Shown: positions 41,200-49,989 of the stretch, piece after piece
Position numbering within the stretch: position 1 is the stretch's first letter
Layout of the letters: every line of letters starts with the position of its first letter
Assembly: GCA_046349085.1 (NCBI GenBank)
Contig: JAXMDA010000001.1
Location: 434,001 to 498,000, forward strand
Reading direction: 5' to 3'
From: JAJXWB01 sp046349085
GTDB lineage: Bacteria; Pseudomonadota; Alphaproteobacteria; Rhizobiales; Beijerinckiaceae
Length of the DNA stretch: 64,000 nt
Made by a program: the position numbers and the translations under genes
Notes under the pieces: model-generated
Database searches by the model: none
What the model was told of the DNA's origin: nothing
What the model saw: only the letters and a program-made list of their open reading frames with translations

Positions 41200-41760
41200 G
41201 TGAACGCGACGAGGACGATTTCAAGGATCGCGCCGAACCCTCTCGAAAATCGTTATCATATCGTTGTTCCGAAACCGTTCGACGTGGCACCGGAACGACA
41301 CTTACCCAGTAACCTCACGAATGCTCCCGCGTTGAAGGCAGCCCTAATCGATGCATGGCCCAGATCCGTCGCCGACAAGATCGCCTCAGCACAAACGGTG
41401 AAGCTGGAGGGCAAGCTCGCCGAATATGTCGACGCCTTCGACTATTCGATCTTCCAACCCATGTCACCGCGCGAGGTTATCGAACAACACCGCGCCACGC
41501 CCACTTCATCGCGCGATTCGGCGGCGGCCTGCCGCCGCGCCCCATCGTTGCCGCGCCGCCTTCCGGATTGGCGGACCATGAGAGCGTCTACGTCGCGCGT
41601 CTGCTCGCGGCCTATGCCGATCACACCAAGGCAAGCGTTCCTGACCTACCCACCCTGAAGGCGTGGAGGCCGCTGGAAGATCATTTCAAACGGATGCGCC
41701 AACCATTGTCGTCAGCTTCATTTCGACGGGACCCGGCCACGCACCCGACCTAGCAGGGTG
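41200..41760 (+). pseudogene. Frameshifted gene remnant, possibly C-terminal part of an ABC-three-component (ABC-3C) protein
   Basis: Plus-strand reading shows VADKIASAQTVKLEGKLAEY and FDYSIFQPMSPREV in one frame. After a shift near 41,495 it continues as HFIARFGGGLPPRPIV, ESVYVARLLAAYADHTKASV and PLEDHFKRMRQ in the next. The last block resembles, from memory, the start of ABC-3C C-terminal domains. After 41,710 no protein-like continuation is found, and the text GGGTGTTGAAGAAG near 41,757 looks like an insertion-sequence end. From there to 42,004 I see nothing further. Confidence is good for a broken gene and low for the family. Confidence 0.45.
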
Positions 41761-42004
41761 TTGAAGAAGTATCTTGCTTCGCCTTAAGGACGGCTTCGTC
41801 GCCGTTGCGATACGCGAATTCGATCTCGATGGAGCCGTCGTCGAGCAGTTCGGCGGACCCGTCGCCCTCGACCTGATCAGGTTTTTGGACGATCGATGTG
41901 TTGCGCCTCAGCGGCTAGTCAGAAAAACTCCTGCAATCCGATAATCGCCCGCAAACTCGCGTCGCTTGACGCGAGACTCCCGTTCGGTCCGGATTTGAGG
42001 CCGC

Positions 42005-42919
42005 CTATTCGCCCCTACTTGCCGACTCGATTCTGTTATCAATGTTCCAGATTTTGCGAAGCGCGGAGAGGACCGCCTGAATCGTCGGATCTTCTTCGCG
42101 CTCCGCCGGATAGACGAAGGCGAGATTGGTCTTGCCTTTGTGCTCGCCGAATAGGAGCGCCTCGCCGGCTTCCTGCGCCTCCAAAGCCAACTCCTTTCGG
42201 ATAAGGCCGACGCCGACGCCAGCGGCTACGAGCGCGCGCATGCTCTGTTCATGGTCGACTTCGACCGTTTCGATCGGCTCGATGCTTGCGCTCTCCAGTA
42301 TTTCCGCGAGAACTTCCTGATGACCGCTGCGCTGCGCCATGCGGATCCACGGAACCCGAGCAAGCTCGCGAAGCGATGTATCCTTGAAACGGTCGCGCCA
42401 CGACGCTGGAATGACAAGATGGAATGTTATCTCGTCCAGAACCAGCATCCGCGCACCCGGCGGGCAGCGTTTGCACACCAGGATGCCCCCGTCGATCTCC
42501 GCGCTCTTGATTGCGTCGCGCAGCCAACTCGTGCGGCCGACCTGAACGTCGATCCGCAATCCGGGATGCTGTATCACGAGTTCACGCAGGAGTGGACCGC
42601 TGTTTAACGCGCGGGGATCGAGCATCACGAGACCGATGCGGAGCCGACCGTCGATATGGCCGCGAAGGGATTTGGCCGCATTTACAAATTCTCCGAACGC
42701 TTCGATCGCTTTCTCCGCCTTGACCAGCAATTCGCGACCGCATTGGGTGAGCGCCACCGAAGCCGTCGTTCGAGACAACAGGCGTACCTGAAGTTCATCC
42801 TCGAGGGTCTTGAGCTGACCGCTGACTGCTGGCTGAGTGATGTGCAATGCCTCCGCAGCTTTGGTGATGCTGGAGAAACGCGCGACTGCGACAAATGTCC
42901 GGAGGTGCTTGATATCCAT
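42005..42919 (-). CDS. LysR-type transcriptional regulator of the malonate/amidase cluster
   Basis: A 304-residue LysR regulator. The winged helix-turn-helix is at the N-terminus (MDIKHLRTFVAVARFSSITK, then AAEALHITQPAVSGQLKTLE). The effector domain includes RLRIGLVMLDPRALN and MRALVAAGVGVGLIRKELA. It is divergent from the amidase gene with a 239-base intergenic region, the standard arrangement for activation of the neighbouring operon. MatABC-type operons are usually controlled by a GntR protein (MatR), so a LysR protein here is a different choice. The ATG at 42919 lies ten bases from GGGAGG; a longer start upstream is possible. Confidence 0.88.
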   Translation of the reverse strand: MDIKHLRTFVAVARFSSITKAAEALHITQPAVSGQLKTLEDELQVRLLSRTTASVALTQCGRELLVKAEKAIEAFGEFVNAAKSLRGHIDGRLRIGLVMLDPRALNSGPLLRELVIQHPGLRIDVQVGRTSWLRDAIKSAEIDGGILVCKRCPPGARMLVLDEITFHLVIPASWRDRFKDTSLRELARVPWIRMAQRSGHQEVLAEILESASIEPIETVEVDHEQSMRALVAAGVGVGLIRKELALEAQEAGEALLFGEHKGKTNLAFVYPAEREEDPTIQAVLSALRKIWNIDNRIESASRGE

Positions 42920-43038
42920 GAGCGGGTGGCCTCCCAAAGCGATCGTCGTTCCCGTGACAGGCCTCATTTTCATTCCTGCCTCGGCGTATGTGCGAGGCGC
43001 TGACGCTACCTGTTCGGGTCCCGCCTTATAAGCTTCAT

Positions 43039-43056
43039 CGGAAAATACGATTTCCG
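43039..43056. promoter_or_regulatory. Inverted repeat in the LysR/amidase divergent promoter
   Basis: CGGAAA (43039-43044) and TTTCCG (43051-43056) form a perfect six-base inverted repeat with a six-base spacer. It lies about 100 bases upstream of the amidase ATG and 120 bases from the LysR start. It is a candidate LysR-binding site by position; it does not show the exact T-N11-A consensus in the palindrome core. Confidence 0.4.
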
Positions 43057-43158
43057 GGGGACGATGCTGCCTCATATATTCCTGCTTCAACAAGACGGAA
43101 GCAACACTTTGAACGCCGTGCGGGCTGCTCGCAGCTTTCCGGCGTAAGGGAGACATAT

Positions 43159-44643
43159 ATGACGACGTCGACGGCTTTGAAGACAGACCATTTCGCTGAA
43201 GCCGCGGCACGGCCTGCCGAACTCGGCCTTTGCGGCCTCACGGCCAGCGCGGCGGTGGATCTCCTGAAACGGCGAGAAATTTCACCGCTCGACCTGGTGG
43301 ATGCCGCCATCGCACGGATCGAGAGGGTCGACCCCGTCGTCAATGCTTTGCCCATCCGCAACTTCGACGCGGCGCGATCCGCCGCGCGGGACTTTCGGAG
43401 ACCGACAGCCGACGAGGCGTCCAGCCCCGGATGGCTGGCTGGGTTGCCAATCGCGGTGAAGGACTACAACGACTTGGCCGGAACGCCCACAACATACGGC
43501 TCGCCGATCTTCAAAGATAACGTCGCGGCGCGCTCCGATCTAACGGTAGCGAATCTGGAGCGCCGCGGAGCCATTCCGCTTGCAAAGTCCAATGTGCCAG
43601 AATTTGCAGGCGCTAATACATTCAATACGGTGTTCGGCGCGACGCGCAATCCATGGAACACGTCTCTGACGGTCGGCGGATCGTCAGGCGGCTCCGCGGC
43701 TGCGCTCGCAGCCGGCATGGTTTGGCTCGCTACCGGCAACGATCTCGGTGGAAGCCTGCGTATTCCGGCAAGCTATTGCGGGATCGTCGGAATGCGCCCG
43801 AGCGTGGGACGCGTGCCGCGACCGCAATCGATCGCGCCTTACGATCCACTGTGGGTCGAGGGGCCGATGGGCAGGTGCGTCGCCGATGTGGCGCTGATGC
43901 TCGACGCTCAGGCGTACCAGGACTTTCGCGATCCGCTGTCCTTTGCGCCGCCGACGGCGCCGTACGTCGAGGCGGTGCGGAATCCACGCGCGCCCAAGCG
44001 CGTGGGTTTCAGCGCAAATCTCGGGATCGGCCGGGTGGACGCGGAGGTCGCGCAGATCTGCGAGGCAGCGGCGCAACGATTTGGAGAGTTTGGCGCCAGG
44101 GTAGACGACGACTGCCCAGACTTCACGGGAGCCTTCGAGGCGTTCCAGACATTGCGAGCGAACTTGGTGGCGGCCGTACGAGGTCCCTTGCTCGATCAGC
44201 ACCGCAGCCAGATCTGCGAGGAGATCATCTGGAACATAGAGAAGGGATTGCAGCAGGACGGCGTTGCGATGGCCCGCGCGGAACGGCTGCGCGGCGCGCT
44301 CTTCATGCACGTCGCCGCTTTCTTTGGCGAATATGACGTTCTCGCTTGCCCGACCGTCGCGGTGGCGCCGTACCCTGTGGCTCAGCGCTTCCCGACCGAG
44401 ATCGGCGGCGAACCGCTGCATTCCTACATCGACTGGATGTATTTGACATTCGTCCTGACGCTCACCGGTTGCCCGACGCTGTCGCTACCTGTCGGCCTCA
44501 CGGCTGACGGGCGTCCGGTTGGCCTGCAACTCATGGGCCGGCCGCGCGGCGACTTCGATCTGCTGAGTGCTGCTCGGCTGTTGGAACAGGCGTTCGATTT
44601 CGTCGGGCAGACGCCGCGCGACCCTTACATCGCACACGCCTGA
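43159..44643 (+). CDS. Amidase-signature-family amidase, probably acting on malonamate
   Basis: A 494-residue amidase with the complete Ser-cisSer-Lys triad of the family: Lys101 in AVKDYNDLAG, the cis-Ser in the GGSSGGSAAAL block (residues 173-183), and the nucleophile Ser199 in NDLGGSLRIPA. Family members hydrolyse amides to acid and ammonia. Malonamidase E2 of Bradyrhizobium is a member that hydrolyses malonamate, and its gene is linked to malonate genes. Here the amidase is followed by a transporter and matAB, so malonamate or malonamide is the likely substrate (inference). The protein is longer than malonamidase E2. The start ATG is the first after a GGGAG site. Confidence 0.85.
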   Translation: MTTSTALKTDHFAEAAARPAELGLCGLTASAAVDLLKRREISPLDLVDAAIARIERVDPVVNALPIRNFDAARSAARDFRRPTADEASSPGWLAGLPIAVKDYNDLAGTPTTYGSPIFKDNVAARSDLTVANLERRGAIPLAKSNVPEFAGANTFNTVFGATRNPWNTSLTVGGSSGGSAAALAAGMVWLATGNDLGGSLRIPASYCGIVGMRPSVGRVPRPQSIAPYDPLWVEGPMGRCVADVALMLDAQAYQDFRDPLSFAPPTAPYVEAVRNPRAPKRVGFSANLGIGRVDAEVAQICEAAAQRFGEFGARVDDDCPDFTGAFEAFQTLRANLVAAVRGPLLDQHRSQICEEIIWNIEKGLQQDGVAMARAERLRGALFMHVAAFFGEYDVLACPTVAVAPYPVAQRFPTEIGGEPLHSYIDWMYLTFVLTLTGCPTLSLPVGLTADGRPVGLQLMGRPRGDFDLLSAARLLEQAFDFVGQTPRDPYIAHA

Positions 44644-44740
44644 AATCTTCTGAAGGATCGGTCACGAAGGCTCGGGTGGCTCCGGTCGCCCGCGCTTTGC
44701 CGCGCGGCCGCAACAAGCATCAGACCGGGAGGAAATCGTC

Positions 44741-46201
44741 ATGTCTGTCGAGAGCGCTGAGACCTCACACTTCGAAAGCGAGATGCGCCATTACAAAGAT
44801 GCTCCGCCTCTCGAACGTATCGCTCTGCGCGTCACCAAGTGGTGCGAGAAATGGTATCCGGATGCATACGTATTCGTCTCGCTGACAGTCTTGGTCGTAG
44901 CCGTCGCCGCGGTTCTGACCGGCGCGTCGCCACGCAGCGTCTCCGTCGCTTTCGGCAATGGCTTCTGGAGCCTCATTCCCTTTACGATGCAGATGGCGAT
45001 GGTGGCCATCTCCGGCTATGTCATCGCCAGCTCTCCGCCTATGGCTCGGTTGGTTGAGTTAGCGGCGAGAGTTCCGAGCACCGGTCGCGGCGCGGTGGCC
45101 TACGTGGCGTTCGTCAGTGTCGTTAGTTCGCTCCTGCATTGGGCGATAAGCCTCGTGTTCGCCGCCTTGCTGGCAAAAGAACTCGCGCGCCGCAAGGAGC
45201 TGCGGATGGACTATCGCGCGGCAGGCGCCGCAGCTTATCTGGGCATGGGCGCAACATGGGCGATGGGACTGAGTTCATCCGCGGCACAGTTGCAGGCCAA
45301 CGCCGCAAGCATTCCTGCGAGCCTCATGCCCTTTACGGGCGTCATCCCCTTCAGCGAGACGATCTTCCTCTGGCAGAGCGTATTGGTCACCCTCGTCCTG
45401 ATCACTATCTCGACGTTGGTTGCATACTGGACCGCGCCTACTGCCAAGCGCGCGAAAACCGCCGAGGACCTCGGTGTCGCGCTGGAGCGTTTCGATGTGG
45501 TCGTTCCGCCGCGCGAACGGCCGGGAGAGTGGCTCGAATACAGCCCGCTTCTTACCTTGGCGGTTGTCGCGCTCGGCGCCGGCTGGATCTGGAATGAATT
45601 CGCCACCAAAAATTGGCTGATAGCGATTTCCGGCCTCAATACCTACAATCTGATCTTCCTGCTGATCGGCATGCTGCTGCACTGGACGCCCCGGAGCTTC
45701 CTGAATGCGATCTATCAGGCGGTTCCGGTCGCTGCGGGCGTGCTGATCCAGTTTCCGCTCTATGGCGCAATCGCCGCAATGCTGACGGGCGCTGTCGGTC
45801 CCGACGGCCACTCGCTGACGCACCATCTCTCCACCCTGGCCGTGAGCGTGGCCTCGACGGACACGTTTGCTCTACTGATGGGAGTTTACTCGGCGGTGTT
45901 GGGCTTCTTCGTTCCTTCGGGAGGAGGCAAATGGCTGATTGAGGCGCCATACGTGATGCATGCAGCCAACGATCTGCGCGTGCATCTCGGCTGGGTTGTC
46001 CAGATCTACAATGCGGCCGAAGCCTTGCCCAATCTGATCAACCCCTTCTGGATGCTGCCTTTGCTTGGAATCATGAGTCTCAAGGCGCGCGATCTTGTCG
46101 GATTCACCTTTGCCCAGTTCGCAACGCACACGCCGGTGGTGCTGTTCCTGTTGTGGGTTCTGGCGGGCACCCTGAATTACCACCCTCCAATCATCCCATG
46201 A
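44741..46201 (+). CDS. AtoE-family short-chain fatty acid transporter
   Basis: A 486-residue polytopic membrane protein of the short-chain fatty acid transporter family (AtoE type). About twelve hydrophobic segments are visible. Characteristic blocks are TGASPRSVSVAFGNGFWSLI, PFTMQMAMVAISGYVIASSP, LGMGATWAMGLSSSAAQLQA and the FFVPSGGGKWLIEAPYVM block. The ATG at 44741 lies behind GGGAGGA. Placed between the amidase and matAB, it probably brings malonate, malonamate or a related short acid into the cell, where MatC would act in classical mat operons. Confidence 0.88.
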   Translation: MSVESAETSHFESEMRHYKDAPPLERIALRVTKWCEKWYPDAYVFVSLTVLVVAVAAVLTGASPRSVSVAFGNGFWSLIPFTMQMAMVAISGYVIASSPPMARLVELAARVPSTGRGAVAYVAFVSVVSSLLHWAISLVFAALLAKELARRKELRMDYRAAGAAAYLGMGATWAMGLSSSAAQLQANAASIPASLMPFTGVIPFSETIFLWQSVLVTLVLITISTLVAYWTAPTAKRAKTAEDLGVALERFDVVVPPRERPGEWLEYSPLLTLAVVALGAGWIWNEFATKNWLIAISGLNTYNLIFLLIGMLLHWTPRSFLNAIYQAVPVAAGVLIQFPLYGAIAAMLTGAVGPDGHSLTHHLSTLAVSVASTDTFALLMGVYSAVLGFFVPSGGGKWLIEAPYVMHAANDLRVHLGWVVQIYNAAEALPNLINPFWMLPLLGIMSLKARDLVGFTFAQFATHTPVVLFLLWVLAGTLNYHPPIIP

Positions 46202-46297
46202 ATCAGGGCGGTGGAACTCCTGCATGCTCATCTCGCGTGCGGGACTTGAACCGCCCAGGCCACTCTTTCGTCGGACCGCGTGGCGAAGGGAAACACG

Positions 46298-47674
46298 ATG
46301 TCTGAAAGAAGCAGAACAGCTAACGACGTGATCGGCAACCTGATGCGCGCGCTCGCAAGCAACGGTCGAGCGCTCCTAAGGCTACCGGTGAATTCGGACG
46401 AGGGGGCGATGACCAGTCTCGATTCAATCGGCGATCTCTTATTGTCGCGGCGAGGAGAGGCGTCGGGGACAGTTTTGGCCCACCAATTGCTCGAGGGCTA
46501 CATGAAGGCGTCGAAGGAGGTGCGGCTGAACTTCCTCGTGGCGTTGGCGGAGCGCTTTGAAGCCGACCGGAATACCCTGCAAACGGCCATCGCCGCATAC
46601 CAGGCCCGTCCCACGGCCAACACCGTCCAGACGCTGCATCAGGCCGCCGAACCGCGCCGGCAAGAGCTCATCCGGCGACTCAACCTTTCGCCAGGCGGCA
46701 CATTCCAACTGGTGAAGATGCGCGAAGATCTGCTCGGACACCTGCCGGAACGCCCTGACCTCGCCGCCGTGGATGCGGATTTCGTTCATCTGTTCGCGTC
46801 GTGGTTCAATCGCGGCTTCCTGACGGTGCAGCCGATCGATTGGCGAACGTCGGCCAACGTCTTGGAAAAGCTGATCCGGTATGAGGCGGTGCACGCGATC
46901 CACGACTGGACCGATTTGCGAAGCCGGCTAGATCCGGCCGACCGTCGCTGCTTCGGATTCTTCCATCCACGGCTCGTCGATGAACCGCTGATCTTCGTCG
47001 AAGTCGCGCTGACCGCCGACATTCCGGCGGCGATCGGGCCATTGCTCAGCAGCGAGCGGACAAGTCTCGCTGCCGAAGACGCCACTACCGCGGTGTTTTA
47101 TTCGATTTCCAATACTCAAAAGGGCCTTTCCGGCATTTCGTTCGGCAATTTCCTCATCAAGCAGGTCGTCGACGATCTCAAGCAGGAGCTTCCCAACCTG
47201 AAATCGTTTGTCACCCTGTCTCCGGCGCCGGGATTCGCAACCTGGCTTGCGCGCGAGCGAAAATTGGAAGCGTCGCTCCATCTGACGGCTCGTGCGAAGG
47301 GGTTGCTACAAATCCTGGACGAACCGGACTGGCATTTCATTCCAGAAAAGCGCGAGGCGGTTCGCGCTCCTCTCATGGAGGCGGCTCTCTCCTATTATCT
47401 GCGCGCAAAGACGGCCAAGGGGCTGCCGGTCGACCCGGTCGCCCGTTTTCACCTCGGGAATGGCGCACGGCTCGAGCGTCTGAATTTCCTCGGCGACGTC
47501 TCGGCCAAGGGGTTGGCCCAGTCTCATGGCCTGATGGTCAATTACCTCTACGTGCTCGGCGACATCGAGAAGAACCATGAGGCCTTCGCCGAGCGGGGAA
47601 GAATTGCTGGGTCGTCTGGCGTTCTCAAAGCTCAGAGTTTCCCGCCCAATCGTGAAGTGGTCCCTGTGTCATGA
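46298..47674 (+). CDS. matA: Malonyl-CoA decarboxylase
   Basis: A 458-residue malonyl-CoA decarboxylase, which splits malonyl-CoA to acetyl-CoA and CO2. The C-terminal GNAT-like catalytic domain holds HPRLVDEPLIFVEVALT, FYSISNTQKGLSGISFGNFL and SPAPGF, family hallmarks with the catalytic Ser/His region. The N-terminal helical domain is present. The ATG lies seven bases behind AAGGG; a GTG six codons upstream is less likely. The stop overlaps the matB ATG (47671-47674). Confidence 0.95.
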   Translation: MSERSRTANDVIGNLMRALASNGRALLRLPVNSDEGAMTSLDSIGDLLLSRRGEASGTVLAHQLLEGYMKASKEVRLNFLVALAERFEADRNTLQTAIAAYQARPTANTVQTLHQAAEPRRQELIRRLNLSPGGTFQLVKMREDLLGHLPERPDLAAVDADFVHLFASWFNRGFLTVQPIDWRTSANVLEKLIRYEAVHAIHDWTDLRSRLDPADRRCFGFFHPRLVDEPLIFVEVALTADIPAAIGPLLSSERTSLAAEDATTAVFYSISNTQKGLSGISFGNFLIKQVVDDLKQELPNLKSFVTLSPAPGFATWLARERKLEASLHLTARAKGLLQILDEPDWHFIPEKREAVRAPLMEAALSYYLRAKTAKGLPVDPVARFHLGNGARLERLNFLGDVSAKGLAQSHGLMVNYLYVLGDIEKNHEAFAERGRIAGSSGVLKAQSFPPNREVVPVS

Positions 47675-49191
47675 ACTCCAACCTGTTCGCCCGTCTCGAA
47701 AGCACGATCACGAACCCGTCCAAACTTGCGATCGAATGCCAAGACGGCGCTCGCTATTCCTACGACGACCTGCTTTCGCTTTCCGCGCGGGTGGCGAACG
47801 CTTTCGTCGCGCTTGGGGTGAGGCCAGGAGACCGCATTGCAGCGCAGGTCGAGAAGTCCATACATGCGCTCGTCGTCTATCTCGCGGCCCTCCGCGCTGG
47901 CGCCGTCTACCTGCCCCTGAATACGGCCTACACGCTTGCAGAGCTGGAATATTTCATCGGCGACGCCGAACCTTCGTTGATCGTTTGCGATCCGTCGAAC
48001 GAAGCTGATCTGGCGACGCTGACCGCCGGAAAGAAGGCGGCTGTCGCAACGCTCGGCGGCGACGGCGACGGCTCGCTGTGTCGGGCCGCGCTCGCCTATC
48101 CTGCATCTTTTGAGACGGTCCATCGCGCAGCAGACGATCTCGCCGCCATCCTCTACACGTCGGGAACGACCGGGCGCTCGAAGGGCGCGATGCTTACGCA
48201 CGCGAACCTGATGACCAATGCGCTGACGTTGAAGGACGCATGGCGATTCACCGAGCGGGACATTCTGATCCACGCGCTGCCGATCTATCACACGCACGGA
48301 CTATTTGTCGCAAGCAACGTCACGTTGCTTTCGGGCGCTTCGCTCTTGTTCCTTCCGAAATTCGATGCGGACGCGATTGTGGACGGCATGGCTCGCGCAA
48401 CCGTGCTTATGGGCGTGCCGACCTTCTACGTGCGCCTATTGCAGCACCCCGGTTTGACGCGCAAGGCCGTCGGCCGGATGCGTCTGTTCGTCTCCGGCTC
48501 GGCCCCGTTGCTCGCTGAAACGCATCGGAATTGGAAAGCGAAGACCGGTCACGCCATCCTCGAGCGCTACGGCATGACAGAAACCAACATGAATACGTCA
48601 AATCCCTACGATGGCGATCGGGTGGCCGGCGCGGTCGGTCCAGCCCTTCCGGGGATATCGGTGCGTGTCACGGAGCCAGAAAGCGGCAAGGAGTTGCCCC
48701 GCGACGAAGTCGGCATGATTGAGGTCAAGGGACCCAACGTGTTCAAGGGCTATTGGCGCATGCCGGAGAAGACCGCCGCCGAGTTCAGGCCTGATGGTTT
48801 CTTCATAACCGGCGATCTCGGAAGGATCGATCGACGCGGATATGTTCATATTGTGGGCCGCGGCAAAGACCTCATCATTTCTGGCGGCTTCAACGTCTAC
48901 CCGAAGGAGATCGAGAGCGAGATCGACGCCATAGACGGCGTGCATGAGAGCGCTGTGATCGGACTTCCTCATTCGGACTTCGGCGAAGGAGTGGTGGCGG
49001 TGGTCGTACCGACCAAGCGGGTCGCTCTCGACGAAAGATCCGTGCTTGGGGCGTTGGACGGGCGATTGGCGAAATTCAAGCTGCCGAAGCGCATCGTCTT
49101 TGCCGACGAGTTGCCACGAAACGCCATGGGAAAGGTCCAGAAAAACCTACTGCGAGAACGCTATTCAGGGATCTTCGCCTCACCATGTTGA
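47671..49191 (+). CDS. matB: Malonyl-CoA synthetase
   Basis: A 506-residue adenylate-forming enzyme that makes malonyl-CoA from malonate, CoA and ATP. Visible motifs are the P-loop-like YTSGTTGRSKGAMLTH, the A5 motif ERYGMTETNM, A7 TGDLGRID, A8 GRGKDLIISGGFNVYPKEIE and the A10 lysine near the end (NAMGKVQKNLL). LPIYHTHGLFV and the Arg in SNPYDGDRVAG are typical of MatB. It is coupled to matA by an ATGA overlap and completes the malonate-to-acetyl-CoA route. Confidence 0.95.
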   Translation: MNSNLFARLESTITNPSKLAIECQDGARYSYDDLLSLSARVANAFVALGVRPGDRIAAQVEKSIHALVVYLAALRAGAVYLPLNTAYTLAELEYFIGDAEPSLIVCDPSNEADLATLTAGKKAAVATLGGDGDGSLCRAALAYPASFETVHRAADDLAAILYTSGTTGRSKGAMLTHANLMTNALTLKDAWRFTERDILIHALPIYHTHGLFVASNVTLLSGASLLFLPKFDADAIVDGMARATVLMGVPTFYVRLLQHPGLTRKAVGRMRLFVSGSAPLLAETHRNWKAKTGHAILERYGMTETNMNTSNPYDGDRVAGAVGPALPGISVRVTEPESGKELPRDEVGMIEVKGPNVFKGYWRMPEKTAAEFRPDGFFITGDLGRIDRRGYVHIVGRGKDLIISGGFNVYPKEIESEIDAIDGVHESAVIGLPHSDFGEGVVAVVVPTKRVALDERSVLGALDGRLAKFKLPKRIVFADELPRNAMGKVQKNLLRERYSGIFASPC

Positions 49192-49989
49192 TCGTTCGGC
49201 AGGTCGAGGCCTGGAAACGAAACTTCTCGCAAATGTTTCTTCATTCGCAAGGTGCGTCGACATTTGGCTGGCGATCGGCGTTGTAGCGATGGCACAAACA
49301 CCCTAGCACTACTTTGGCAGATTTATTCGATGGCTCCGCGGAAGGTACGCCTGCAGTGCGGGCATCTATGGGGCGGCGCGCGAGCGAGGATGGCGACGAC
49401 GGCGCGGCGTATCGCCGGCAGGCTTGGTTGCGGTGGGCCGTTTGGGATTCTTTTTTTCCCGCCCGCTTCGGCGAGGCGGCGGCTTTGCAAGCAGGCGCAG
49501 GCGATCATCGTCATCAGCGCGTGTCGATGCAGCCCATACTTCGAGCGTTACAATGCCCGCTATCGGTCGACATCTGCCGTGGGCTTCTAGGCCGGAAGCA
49601 GCCATTGGAGCGGCCGGCCCCGGTATTTGCAGTCGCCTGCGAGCAGCTCGAGCAGTTCTTTTCAATGTGCAGTTCGCCCCGTACTTGTCGGCTAGCCGCG
49701 CTAGCCGGTAGCGCCCCTTTCTGGCGCACATCGTGCAATCCACGCGGACGACCGCTAGGGGAAGCTCGTGAGCGTCTGCGGCAGCAAAAGAACAGAAGCA
49801 GTACAAACGGCAAGTACCCCAGGACGCTGCCACGCCCTGCTCGGCTCAACGCGCGCATGCACCGGCCGCCTGCTGACGCTTGGTCCTCCATGCTCGATCG
49901 CCCCAACTCCCGGTGACTCGCTCTGAACCGCGCGCCCGCGCACTATGTTGTTTGATAATGCGCCTACGGCGGCATCAACGGATCAGATC
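49192..49989. other. Spacer after matB without a recognised gene
   Basis: About 800 bases. Short frames exist on both strands but their translations are Arg/Ser/Cys-rich, without motifs or ribosome sites. I see no tRNA, terminator hairpin or insertion-sequence gene. The region may be the residue of lost genes between the malonate cluster and the peptidase. Confidence 0.45.

Noticed and set aside
49192..49989. Small genes in the spacer after matB
   Set aside because: The frames of 60-200 residues have no ribosome sites, motifs or plausible composition and overlap on both strands.
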